13,377 bases of DNA from JASMHC01 sp964453855 (lineage in GTDB: Bacteria > Pseudomonadota > Alphaproteobacteria > Rhodobacterales > Rhodobacteraceae), in assembly GCA_964453855.1 (NCBI GenBank), contig CAYVRN010000071.1:1-13377 (forward strand), read 5' to 3'. This document shows positions 6,831 through 13,377 of the stretch, one piece after another (the first letter of the stretch is position 1; every line of letters begins with the position of its first letter). Position numbers and translations under genes: made by a program. The notes below the pieces were generated by a model. The model had not been told where the DNA came from. It did no database searches and saw only the letters and a list, made by a program, of their open reading frames with translations.

Positions 6831-6841
6831 GCGGGTCTTAC

Positions 6842-6847
6842 TTGACA
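6842..6847 (+). promoter_or_regulatory. Consensus -35 hexamer upstream of hemE
   Basis: A perfect TTGACA lies 47 bases ahead of the hemE start. The hexamer 17 bases downstream (GACGAA, 6865-6870) is a poor -10, so this is a weak promoter or one needing an activator, or a chance match. Confidence 0.25.
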
Positions 6848-6894
6848 TTGGCGCTTTGTCGCGGGACGAACGCGATGACAGAAAAGGAAATGAC

Positions 6895-7926
6895 ATGGCA
6901 GATAAAACGATCCTCCGCGCGTTGGCGGGCGAAACGCTGGAAACCCCACCGATCTGGATGATGCGTCAAGCGGGCCGTTACCTGCCCGAATACCGTGCAA
7001 CCCGCGCCCAAGCGGGCGATTTCCTTTCGCTGTGTTACAACCCCGAACTGGCCGCTGAAGTGACGCTTCAACCTATCCGCCGTTACGGGTTTGATGCGGC
7101 GATCCTGTTTGCCGACATTCTGCTGCTGCCTCAGGCATTAGGGGCAGACCTTTGGTTTGTAACAGGCGAAGGGCCACGTCTGTCTACCATCACCGAAGAC
7201 GCCGACTTCGCCAAAATGAAGACCAAGGATGACATCCACGAGGTTCTGAATCCCGTCTACGAGACAGTCAAAATCCTGTCTTCGGAACTGCCCAAGGAAA
7301 CCACCCTGATCGGTTTTGCAGGCATGCCTTGGACCGTGGCCACCTATATGATCGCCGGCCGCGGCACGCCTGATCAGGGCCCAGCCCACGCCCTGAAAGC
7401 TGATAACCGCGCCTTGTTTGAGCAGATCATCGACCTATTGACCGTGGGCACGATTGAATATCTGTCGAAACAGATCGAGGCCGGTGCCGAAGTCGTAAAG
7501 CTGTTTGATAGCTGGGCCGGATCGCTGAAAGGCGAGGATTTCGATAAGTACGCGCTGGAACCTGCCCGTGTGATCACCGCCGAGCTCAAAGCCCGCTTCC
7601 CCGGCATTCCCGTCATCGGCTTCCCACGCGAAGCAGGTGACAAATACATCGGTTTTGCCAAAGCAACCGGCGTTGACTGTGTGGCGCTGGATAACTCGGT
7701 ATCCCCTGAATGGGCGGCCGAGCATGTTCAGGTCGACGGCTGCGTTCAGGGCAACCTGAAGTCGTCTCACATGGTCACGGGTGGACAGGATCTGATCGAC
7801 GAAACCCGCCGGATCGTCAAAGCCTTCTCGAACGGACCGCACATTTTCAATCTGGGCCACGGGATCACGCCGGATGCTGACCCCGAGAATGTCCAGTTGA
7901 TGATTGACACCGTTAGAAACGGTTAA
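6895..7926 (+). CDS. hemE: Uroporphyrinogen decarboxylase
   Basis: HemE removes four carboxyl groups from uroporphyrinogen III to give coproporphyrinogen III, committing the pathway to haem and chlorophyll rather than sirohaem or cobalamin. The 343-residue protein has normal length. It carries the signature PPIWMMRQAGRYLPEYR (18-34), the substrate-binding Asp74 in FADIL, GFAGMPWTVATYM and the late block FNLGHGITPDADPENV. The frame stays open far upstream into hemC in antisense. The ATG at 6895 was chosen because AAGGAA (6884-6889) lies 5 bases ahead and the MADKTILRAL start suits the family. It is divergent from hemC, so two pathway enzymes share one control region; hemD, which acts between them, is not in the window. 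Confidence 0.97.
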   Translation: MADKTILRALAGETLETPPIWMMRQAGRYLPEYRATRAQAGDFLSLCYNPELAAEVTLQPIRRYGFDAAILFADILLLPQALGADLWFVTGEGPRLSTITEDADFAKMKTKDDIHEVLNPVYETVKILSSELPKETTLIGFAGMPWTVATYMIAGRGTPDQGPAHALKADNRALFEQIIDLLTVGTIEYLSKQIEAGAEVVKLFDSWAGSLKGEDFDKYALEPARVITAELKARFPGIPVIGFPREAGDKYIGFAKATGVDCVALDNSVSPEWAAEHVQVDGCVQGNLKSSHMVTGGQDLIDETRRIVKAFSNGPHIFNLGHGITPDADPENVQLMIDTVRNG

Positions 7927-7959
7927 TCTACTTTAACTTCTATCTATTAGCTTCTGATC

Positions 7960-8244
7960 TTAAACTTCTTTCCAGGGAAAGGGTTTCCGGTCAGAGGCGC
8001 CGGATTGGAACCGTCCCACAGCACGCAACCAGTCGCTCATCTGGTCCCCGAACTGGGCCAAAGACGGGTTGCGCTTTTTGGCAAAGATCATCCAGCCAAG
8101 TTGCAGAAGTGCCAACAGGATCAAAAGGGTTTCCGCAAAACCGAACAGGATTGCGAATATCAGCATATGCAACGCCCGCATCCAGACACCCGAGGGGTAT
8201 TTGTCGGGCACAGCATTCTCAGTTTCATGTTCATAGGTAGCCAT
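7960..8244 (-). CDS. DUF4389 domain small membrane protein
   Basis: This 94-residue protein of unknown function matches the DUF4389 pattern common in Rhodobacteraceae. It has a polar N-terminus of about 20 residues, the conserved PSGVWMRALHMLIFAILFG stretch and a long hydrophobic segment (about 25-53, one long or two short helices). A basic AKKRNP turn follows, then a soluble tail with FGDQMSDWLRAV and a closing PFPW. GAGG 8 bases ahead of the ATG supports the start. It lies 29 bases downstream of the Gfo/Idh/MocA gene on the same strand, so the two are probably co-transcribed. It converges on hemE with no obvious terminator in the 33-base gap. Confidence 0.75.
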   Translation of the reverse strand: MATYEHETENAVPDKYPSGVWMRALHMLIFAILFGFAETLLILLALLQLGWMIFAKKRNPSLAQFGDQMSDWLRAVGRFQSGASDRKPFPWKEV

Positions 8245-8273
8245 GGCAGTATCCTCTCGTTGCCAATCGCGCG

Positions 8274-9251
8274 TTATTCAATGGGTTTCGCCGCCGCAAA
8301 GACGCGGTCGATCATTGCCTGCGTGCCGCGGCTGAATTCCAGCGGACACGGATAGTCCGCGCCAGTCCGAACAGTTGCTCCAAAGTTTTCGACCTGCGTC
8401 ACATACTGGTTCACAGCTGGAAACCGCTCGATCGTTACGACGCCAGGTGTGGTTTCAACTTCAATGCGGGCTTCGCCGAATATCGCCGCGTTGAAGGGGG
8501 CAGTTAGAGTGATGCGTCCTTTGGTGCCGTGAAACGACATGTGCTGACGGTTGGACATCCGCATCGAATTCACCAGCGAAAAGGTAAACCCTTCAAAGCG
8601 CCCATAGGCATGCGAATACACGTCCACACCGTTTTCACAGGCAATATCCGCCTGCACCACAGTCGGCTCTTGGCCCGAAGCAAAGCGTGTAGAGCCATAG
8701 GTATAAACCCCGATATCGGGGATCGCACCACCGCCAGTATCCGGCTTGTTGCGGATATTTCCGGTGTCTGCGCTGTTGTCATAGGTAAAAGCCCCTTCAA
8801 CATGGCGCAGCTTGCCAATAGCTCCGGAATGCAACAACTCGCGGGTACGGCGCCACTGTGGGTGATGTACGATCATGTAAGCTTCGGCAGCTAAAAGACC
8901 GGTTTCATTACGCTTTTCTATAATTGCATCAAACTCGTCCGCCTTCATCGCCAAAGGCTTTTCACACAAAACATGCTTTCCAGCGTCCAACGCCTTCAAG
9001 GTCCACTCCACGTGCAACGAGTTCGGCAAAGGGATGTAAACCGCTTCAATCATTGGATCGGCAATCAACGCTTCATAGCTGTCATGCACCTTCAAACCGG
9101 GCGCAAAGCTTTGAAACCCTGCGGCCTTTTCAGCACTGGATGTTGCCAAAGCGTATAGCTCGGCCCCCTTTGCGACGTGAATGGCGGGTGCCATTTGCTC
9201 GCGCGCGAACTTGGCAGCCCCCAAGATTCCCCAGCGGATCGGTTTGGTCAT
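8274..9251 (-). CDS. Gfo/Idh/MocA-family NAD(P)-dependent oxidoreductase
   Basis: This 325-residue enzyme has an N-terminal Rossmann fold (WGILGAAKFA, about 6-15) and the family motif CEKPLA (96-101), whose Lys98 is the expected catalytic residue. The C-terminal GFO_IDH_MocA-type domain includes GGGAIPDIGVYTYG, holding the usual active-site Asp. Relatives oxidise sugars, cyclitols or their derivatives with NAD(P); the block order resembles 1,5-anhydro-D-fructose reductase, xylose or trans-dihydrobenzenediol dehydrogenases. The substrate cannot be assigned. An upstream ATG would add 11 residues (start 9284), but GGAGGA lies 7 bases before the ATG at 9251 and MTKPIRWGILGAA is the natural family start. 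The DUF4389 gene follows. Confidence 0.88.
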   Translation of the reverse strand: MTKPIRWGILGAAKFAREQMAPAIHVAKGAELYALATSSAEKAAGFQSFAPGLKVHDSYEALIADPMIEAVYIPLPNSLHVEWTLKALDAGKHVLCEKPLAMKADEFDAIIEKRNETGLLAAEAYMIVHHPQWRRTRELLHSGAIGKLRHVEGAFTYDNSADTGNIRNKPDTGGGAIPDIGVYTYGSTRFASGQEPTVVQADIACENGVDVYSHAYGRFEGFTFSLVNSMRMSNRQHMSFHGTKGRITLTAPFNAAIFGEARIEVETTPGVVTIERFPAVNQYVTQVENFGATVRTGADYPCPLEFSRGTQAMIDRVFAAAKPIE

Positions 9252-9319
9252 AGCTTTATCCTCCCGTATGAACGGGGTTTGCATAACATGTTAGCGCAAT
9301 CAGGTAAGCCCAATTCGGG

Positions 9320-10213
9320 TTAGCTGGTCAGCATTCCACGTTCACGGGCCAAATCGGTCATCCGCTTTTGCAGCTTTTCGAACGCGCGCACCTCGATCTG
9401 ACGGATGCGTTCGCGGCTGACGCCATATTGCTCGGACAGCTCTTCAAGCGTGATGGTCTCGTCCAGCAGTCGCCGTTGGGTCAGAATGTCTTTTTCACGG
9501 TCGTTCAGAACATCCATCGCCTCGGTCAGCATCGCCATGCGGGTCTGCATTTCGTCTTTTTCGGCATAGTCACCCGCTTGGTCCGCATCTTCGTCTTCAA
9601 GCCAGTCCTGCCATTCACTGGCACCTTCACCGTCGCCGCCTATCATCGCGTTTAGAGATGCATCACCACCCGACAAACGGCGGTTCATGCTGATGACTTC
9701 GGCTTCGGTCACGCCCAAATCGGTTGCGATCTGCTTGACGTTCTCGGGGCGCAGGTCGCCCTCTTCCAACGCGCCGATTTTGTTCTTGGCTTTGCGCAGG
9801 TTGAAAAACAGTTTTTTCTGGGCGCTCGTCGTGCCCATTTTGACCAAAGACCAACTGCGCAGGATATATTCCTGAATGCTGGCGCGAATCCACCACATGG
9901 CATAAGTCGCCAGACGGAAACCCTTTTCGGGATCAAAGCGTTTCACCGCCTGCATCAAACCGACATTGGCTTCGGAAATCACCTCGGCCTGAGGCAATCC
10001 GTAGCCGCGATAGCCCATTGCAATTTTCGCAGCCAGTCGCAGGTGCGATGTCACCATTCTATGCGCGGCCTCGGTGTCTTGCTCTTCGACCCAGCGCTTG
10101 GCCAGCATGTATTCTTCTTCCGGCTCGAGAAGCGGAAACTTGCGGATTTCCTGCATGTATCGGTTCAAGCCACCTTCCGGCGTCGGGGCCGGCAGATTTG
10201 CGTAATTGCTCAT
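9320..10213 (-). CDS. rpoH: RNA polymerase heat-shock sigma factor RpoH (sigma-32)
   Basis: RpoH directs RNA polymerase to chaperone and protease promoters under heat or protein stress. The 297-residue protein has sigma region 1.2 at about 15-42 and region 2 with EANVGLMQAVKRFDPEKGFR (81-100) and LATYAMWWIRASIQEYI (101-117). The RpoH box QKKLFFNLRKAK (132-143), which separates RpoH from other sigmas and is involved in FtsH and chaperone control, is intact. Region 4 ends with VSRERIRQIEVRAFEKLQ, the -35-binding helix-turn-helix. An acidic linker (EWQDWLEDEDADQAGDY) joins the two. Closeness to the RpoHI type of Rhodobacter is my recollection, not a search. AGGGA about 6 bases ahead of the ATG sets the start. 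It lies 151 bases after rluD on the same strand. Confidence 0.97.
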   Translation of the reverse strand: MSNYANLPAPTPEGGLNRYMQEIRKFPLLEPEEEYMLAKRWVEEQDTEAAHRMVTSHLRLAAKIAMGYRGYGLPQAEVISEANVGLMQAVKRFDPEKGFRLATYAMWWIRASIQEYILRSWSLVKMGTTSAQKKLFFNLRKAKNKIGALEEGDLRPENVKQIATDLGVTEAEVISMNRRLSGGDASLNAMIGGDGEGASEWQDWLEDEDADQAGDYAEKDEMQTRMAMLTEAMDVLNDREKDILTQRRLLDETITLEELSEQYGVSRERIRQIEVRAFEKLQKRMTDLARERGMLTS

Positions 10214-10254
10214 TTTCTTCCCTCTCCAACCTGATGTTTACAGGCTTAACATCC

Positions 10255-10283
10255 ATTTAGGGACGGGTTAACGGGGTTTCAAG
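10255..10283 (-). promoter_or_regulatory. Candidate RpoH-type heat-shock promoter of rpoH
   Basis: On the minus strand CTTGAA (10278-10283) is followed after 16 bases by CCTAAAT (10255-10261). The alphaproteobacterial RpoH consensus is about CTTGAC-N17-CyTATnT, so this differs by one base in each element and one in spacing. Transcription would begin near 10249, leaving a 5' leader of about 35 bases before the rpoH ATG. This would make rpoH autoregulated. It was read by eye only and no transcript data are available. Confidence 0.4.
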
Positions 10284-10286
10284 ACT

Positions 10287-10320
10287 CGTAAACGCAGAGA
10301 TTTACGTTTCTTTAATCTCT
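10287..10320. repeat. Two overlapping, mutually exclusive inverted repeats upstream of rpoH
   Basis: CGTAAA (10287-10292) pairs with TTTACG (10301-10306), and AGAGATT (10296-10302) pairs with AATCTCT (10314-10320). The two share bases 10301-10302, and each pair encloses part of the other, so both stems cannot form fully in one RNA. They lie between the rluD stop and the candidate heat-shock promoter. They could be an operator, a weak rluD 3' hairpin or chance AT-rich repeats. Confidence 0.35.
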
Positions 10321-10364
10321 ATTTTGACTAAATCTGTCGGGAATTCCAGAAAATTACACAGTCC

Positions 10365-11411
10365 TCACGCAGTCGTGCGTTCTGTTTCAGATCCCATTGC
10401 GTGCAGCAAATCCAGAATATCCTGTGGCAAGGGGGCCTCGAACCGCAAATCTTCACCGCTGACCGGATGCACAAACCCCAGCACCGAGGCATGCAGCGCC
10501 TGTCGCGAGAACGTCTTGGCAGCCTCGATCCCAGCTTCGGAAAATGCCTTGAGCGCCAGTTTCCTGCGCCCGCCATACACCGGATCACCGATCAACCCGT
10601 GCCCAGCATGGGACATGTGCACGCGAATCTGGTGGGTGCGTCCGGTTTCCAGCCAGCACTCAACCAATGCCGCCCCCGCCGGATTCCCCAACGGTTCTAC
10701 AATACGCACCCGTGTCACCGCGTGACGTCCGCTGCCAAACACCACCGCCTGCCTTTGTCGGTCGGTTTTATGGCGGGCAAGCTGGGTGGTGATCTTCATG
10801 ATGTTGCCCGATTCGAAGTTCACGCCCTTCACACCCCGAAGTCGCGGGTCGTTGGCATCGGGAACACCGTAGACGACGGCGTTGTAGTACCGCTCGACCG
10901 TGTGTTTTTCAAACTGCGCCGCCAACCCGTGATGGGCTTTGTCCGACTTGGCCACCACCAGCATTCCACTGGTATCCTTGTCGATCCGGTGCACAATACC
11001 GGGGCGTTTTTCGCCTCCGACACCGGACAGCGTATCGCCACAATGATGCAGCAAGGCATTCACCAGCGTGCCCGACGGCGATCCGGGGGCCGGATGTACA
11101 ACCATCCCTACAGGTTTGTTGACCACGATCAGGTCGTCGTCTTCGAACACCACCTCAAGGGGGATGTCCTCGGGCAGGATATGGCTTTCCTCGGCCACAG
11201 GTACCGTGATTTCGATCCGGTCGCCTTCGGTCACCTTGGCCTTGGGGTTTCCCTCGACAACGCCGTTTACCCGCACATCACCGCTTTCCATTAACCGCGC
11301 CAGCCGGGTGCGCGACAGCGACGCTTCCTCTGGCACATCGCGGGCCAGTGCCTTATCAAGACGTGCAGGCGGGTTTTCCCCGATGTGAAATTCCAAAGTG
11401 GTGGAGCCCAT
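10365..11411 (-). CDS. rluD: 23S rRNA pseudouridine synthase, RluA family (RluD)
   Basis: RluD isomerises uridines 1911, 1915 and 1917 (E. coli numbering) in helix 69 of 23S rRNA, important for 50S maturation. The 348-residue protein has an N-terminal S4 RNA-binding domain (about 16-72, with RLDKALAR and LSRTRLARLMESGDVRVNG). The catalytic domain carries VVNKPVGMVVHP (96-107) and HRIDKDTSG (141-149), whose Asp144 is the catalytic residue. Further blocks are ETGRTHQIRVHMSH and GHGLIGDPVYGG, then RQALHA. The start is supported by GAGGGA, 8 bases before the ATG; that site lies inside the opposing DUF6476 gene. rpoH follows on the same strand, an order I recall from other alphaproteobacteria. RluD rather than RluC is favoured by the S4-plus-length layout, but other RluA-family members are possible. 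Confidence 0.92.
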   Translation of the reverse strand: MGSTTLEFHIGENPPARLDKALARDVPEEASLSRTRLARLMESGDVRVNGVVEGNPKAKVTEGDRIEITVPVAEESHILPEDIPLEVVFEDDDLIVVNKPVGMVVHPAPGSPSGTLVNALLHHCGDTLSGVGGEKRPGIVHRIDKDTSGMLVVAKSDKAHHGLAAQFEKHTVERYYNAVVYGVPDANDPRLRGVKGVNFESGNIMKITTQLARHKTDRQRQAVVFGSGRHAVTRVRIVEPLGNPAGAALVECWLETGRTHQIRVHMSHAGHGLIGDPVYGGRRKLALKAFSEAGIEAAKTFSRQALHASVLGFVHPVSGEDLRFEAPLPQDILDLLHAMGSETERTTA

Positions 11412-11715
11412 GGAAGATATCCCTCAGCCGGAAGTCGATCCGACCCTTGTTCGTATGCTGCGCACGCTGGTCACGGCGCTTAGCGTTGTGATGATTGTCG
11501 GGTTCATAGTGCTGATCGCGCTCTTTGTCATCCGCTTCCGCGATCAACCTGCACCTTTGCCGGATGAAATCTCCCTGCCCGACGATCAGAAAGCCTATGC
11601 GGTCACCCGCGGCAAGGACTGGTATCTTGTTGTGACCGAAAATGACGAGGTTCTGGTCTTTGATGCCTCGACGCAGAAGCTGGTTCAGACGATACAGATC
11701 ACCCTGCCCGAGTGA
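11410..11715 (+). CDS. DUF6476-type single-pass membrane protein
   Basis: This 101-residue protein of unknown function resembles the DUF6476 proteins of Rhodobacteraceae. A short acidic N-terminus precedes one strong transmembrane helix (about 18-42, LVTALSVVMIVGFIVLIALFVIRF split by no charge). The soluble part then has PDDQKAYAVTRGKDWYLVVTENDEV and ends DASTQKLVQTIQI, which reads like a small beta-sheet domain. The ATG at 11410 has GGAG only 3 bases upstream. GTG codons at 11398 and 11401 are alternatives that would add up to 4 residues and increase the overlap with rluD. Its start codon overlaps that of rluD on the other strand, and its TGA directly abuts the stop codon of the ABC gene, so it is fully enclosed by antisense neighbours. 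Confidence 0.75.
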   Translation: MEDIPQPEVDPTLVRMLRTLVTALSVVMIVGFIVLIALFVIRFRDQPAPLPDEISLPDDQKAYAVTRGKDWYLVVTENDEVLVFDASTQKLVQTIQITLPE

Positions 11716-12801
11716 TTAGCCCACAACCGGAAAGACGAAACACCGGTCACGGCGGATGGTCAGCCATAGCGGCTGCCCCTCTTTTGGCAGGAACACGTTC
11801 GGAACGGTCACTTTGAAGACCGTGCTGCCGAAATCCATGCGGAATTCCACAAGGCTTTCCGACCCCATAAACCGCGCCCTCTGCACAACACCCCGCGCGG
11901 CCACACCATCTTGAATGGTGGGATTGGGTCCTTTGCCGCCCCTGTCGAAATCGACCTTCATGTGATGGGGGCGGATGACGATCTCGACCTCTTGACCGTC
12001 CGGCACACCGGGGGCCAGAAACTGACCAAACGGTGTTTGCGCCAACGCGCCCTGCACTTTCGCGCGGATCACGTTGATGTCGCTGAAAAAGGCAACGGCG
12101 GCCTTATCAACAGGCGCGCGGTAAATGTTATAGGGCGCGCCCTGTTGCACGATCTGGCCCCCGCGCATCAGCGCGATCTCGTCGGCCATACGCATGGCCT
12201 CTTCAGGTTCGTGGGTGACCAGCAGAACGGCGGTGTCTTGTTCTTTCAGGATTTCCAACGTGTCATCACGAATGCCATCGCGCAGGCGGTTGTCTAACCC
12301 CGAGAACGGCTCGTCCATCAGCATGATCGGCGGGCGCGGTGCCAAAGCCCGTGCCAAGGCCACGCGCTGTTGTTCGCCGCCAGACAGTTCATAGGGGTAG
12401 CTATCAATGTAGCGCAGCAGATCGACGCGCTCTAGCAATTCAGCCACACGCGCGCGTTGCTGATCCTTGGGCCCCTTCAGACCGAAGGCCACATTTTCGG
12501 CAACACTCAGATGCGGGAACAAGGCGAAGTCTTGAAACATCAGCCCGATATTGCGCCGTTCAGGGGGCACGCGGAACACCGTGTCGCAAATCAAAGTGCC
12601 ATCGACGTAAATCTCGCCGCTGTCCTGCATCTCAACACCGGCGATCATCCGAAGGGTCGTGGACTTGCCGCAACCGGACGGGCCAAGCAAACAGGTCACC
12701 TGCCCCGGCATGACGGACAGCGACACATCGTCGACCACCGTCCGCCCGTCGAACGAGCGTGTCAGATTGCGGATCTCCAAACGGGGCGTCGATTTGCTCA
12801 C
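11716..12801 (-). CDS. ABC transporter ATP-binding protein, FbpC/PotA-like
   Basis: The 361-residue ATPase would power a binding-protein-dependent importer. It has Walker A GPSGCGKST (40-48), the Q-loop Gln90, signature LSGGEQQR (139-146), Walker B IMLMDEPFSGLD (159-170) and the switch His197 in VTH. A C-terminal TOBE-type regulatory domain (about 240-361) follows. The PPERRNIGLMFQDFALFPHLSV block and the length match the ferric iron (FbpC), sulphate, thiamine and polyamine importer class. The cargo cannot be decided because no permease or binding protein lies in the window. The GTG at 12801 is preferred over the TTG at 12804, since GGAAGG lies 8 bases before it. The gene sits 85 bases after the ArsM-like gene on the same strand and converges, stop to stop, on the DUF6476 gene. 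Confidence 0.88.
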   Translation of the reverse strand: MSKSTPRLEIRNLTRSFDGRTVVDDVSLSVMPGQVTCLLGPSGCGKSTTLRMIAGVEMQDSGEIYVDGTLICDTVFRVPPERRNIGLMFQDFALFPHLSVAENVAFGLKGPKDQQRARVAELLERVDLLRYIDSYPYELSGGEQQRVALARALAPRPPIMLMDEPFSGLDNRLRDGIRDDTLEILKEQDTAVLLVTHEPEEAMRMADEIALMRGGQIVQQGAPYNIYRAPVDKAAVAFFSDINVIRAKVQGALAQTPFGQFLAPGVPDGQEVEIVIRPHHMKVDFDRGGKGPNPTIQDGVAARGVVQRARFMGSESLVEFRMDFGSTVFKVTVPNVFLPKEGQPLWLTIRRDRCFVFPVVG

Positions 12802-12824
12802 CAATAGGGCCTTCCGGTCATTTC

Positions 12825-12841
12825 CCGATTAAAACAATCGG
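12825..12841. repeat. Perfect hairpin between the arsM-like and ABC genes
   Basis: CCGATT (12825-12830), loop AAAAC, AATCGG (12836-12841) form a perfect 6-bp stem 45 bases past the arsM stop and 23 bases ahead of the ABC start. On the minus strand it is followed by GAAAT and not a T-tract, so a weak terminator, an mRNA-processing element or an operator are all possible. Confidence 0.35.
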
Positions 12842-12886
12842 CTTTCAGGGCTGATAGCAACCCCGATTCCGCGCCGCAAGTCTATG

Positions 12887-13377
12887 TTAACACCCGCAGG
12901 CGGACGCAGTGTCGCTGCCGCTGTCCCCTATACTGCCCTGAAACGGATCAGGTGAACCACAACCGGGCCACGCGCCGTAGTGGGTTGTGCCCTTTCCGAT
13001 CAGCTCGAAATGCGGGGCAAAGCGGGTTTGCGTCAGCATCGCACCGGTATTTCCGCAAACTGGAAAAACCTTATCCGTTTCGATCACATGCTCTTCATCC
13101 AAAGCAAAGGATTTCGGATGGTTCGCTATCGTACCCTTGTAAATCACAGCCTGACCGTAATCTTCGCATCCGGCATCCAACTGGGGCAACTTGAACAGGC
13201 GGTAAATCGCACTGGCAAACCGGATCGGGCTGACCTTTTTCTCAAGCACAGGGCTTTCGATGGTCAATGGGCGATGCTCGGCCATTCGCACGTCAGTAAA
13301 CCCGACGCGGCCCGCGATGCTTAGGAAATCTTTCCAATAAAGCGCGCCCGACAGGCATTCGCCATAAAGCACCTCAT
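12887..13377 (-). CDS. arsM: ArsM-like arsenite S-adenosylmethionine methyltransferase, C-terminal part (5' end beyond window)
   Basis: The minus-strand frame is open from the window edge to a TAA at 12887-12889 and encodes about 162 residues. It matches the C-terminal arsenic-binding half of ArsM/AS3MT. EVLYGECLSGALYWKDFL contains the conserved Cys that corresponds to human Cys156, and FPVCGNTGAMLTQTRFA holds the likely counterpart of Cys206. RFASAIYRLFKLP, CEDYGQAVIYKGTI and HYGAWPGCG lie around them. The SAM-binding Rossmann part should lie to the right of the window. ArsM methylates As(III) stepwise to methyl, dimethyl and volatile trimethyl forms (family knowledge). The protein ends SACGC, a short Cys-rich tail like that of many ArsM/AS3MT proteins. 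Whether other ars genes lie upstream cannot be seen. A VLYGEC GTG codon inside the window is not the true start. Confidence 0.85.
   Translation of the reverse strand, partial: EVLYGECLSGALYWKDFLSIAGRVGFTDVRMAEHRPLTIESPVLEKKVSPIRFASAIYRLFKLPQLDAGCEDYGQAVIYKGTIANHPKSFALDEEHVIETDKVFPVCGNTGAMLTQTRFAPHFELIGKGTTHYGAWPGCGSPDPFQGSIGDSGSDTASACGC

Noticed and set aside
6505..6894. In-frame upstream extension of hemE (about 130 residues)
   Set aside because: It overlaps hemC in antisense, adds no recognisable domain, and a good ribosome site precedes the ATG at 6895.
10401..11294. Plus-strand 297-codon frame
   Set aside because: It is the antisense shadow of rluD, which has intact catalytic motifs; its composition is His- and Arg-rich without domain structure.

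Overview
The window is an ordinary, densely coded chromosomal segment. It most likely comes from an alphaproteobacterium of the Rhodobacteraceae (Roseobacter group). The reasons are a MipZ-type division ATPase instead of a Min system, a cysteine-free 73-residue L31, RpoH next to RluD, divergent hemC and hemE, and the family-specific small proteins DUF4389 and DUF6476. I see no phage, plasmid, transposon, CRISPR or tRNA signal. No gene-cluster-scale novel system is visible; the interest lies in regulation and in a few individual genes.

Layout. 1-490: 3' end of rplS, then rpmE and a strong intrinsic terminator. 574-1383: mipZ, with a DnaA-box-like 9-mer in its leader. 1393-2574 (minus): a soluble globin-coupled chemoreceptor that converges on mipZ. 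2712-5482 (plus): an FAD-dependent D-2-hydroxyacid dehydrogenase, then a PhzS-like FAD monooxygenase. 5483-5837: a gene-free stretch with REP-like hairpins and other short palindromes. 5838-7926: divergent hemC and hemE, two consecutive-pathway tetrapyrrole genes sharing a 100-bp control region. 7960-9251 (minus): a Gfo/Idh/MocA oxidoreductase followed by a DUF4389 membrane protein. 9320-11411 (minus): rluD, then rpoH, with a possible heat-shock promoter between them. 11410-11715 (plus): a DUF6476 single-pass membrane protein whose start codon overlaps that of rluD. 11716-12801 (minus): an FbpC-like ABC ATPase. 12887-13377 (minus): the C-terminal part of an ArsM-like arsenite methyltransferase that runs off the window.

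How the genes fit together. Most are core housekeeping functions: ribosomal proteins, rRNA pseudouridylation, heat-shock sigma factor, division-site placement and haem synthesis. Between them are single accessory or metabolic genes: oxygen sensing, hydroxyacid oxidation, an aromatic-type monooxygenase, an importer ATPase and arsenic methylation. Gene packing is very tight in places: rluD and the DUF6476 gene share a CATG at their starts, and the DUF6476 and ABC genes have directly abutting stop codons. Functional calls rest on motifs read by eye; no database search was possible.
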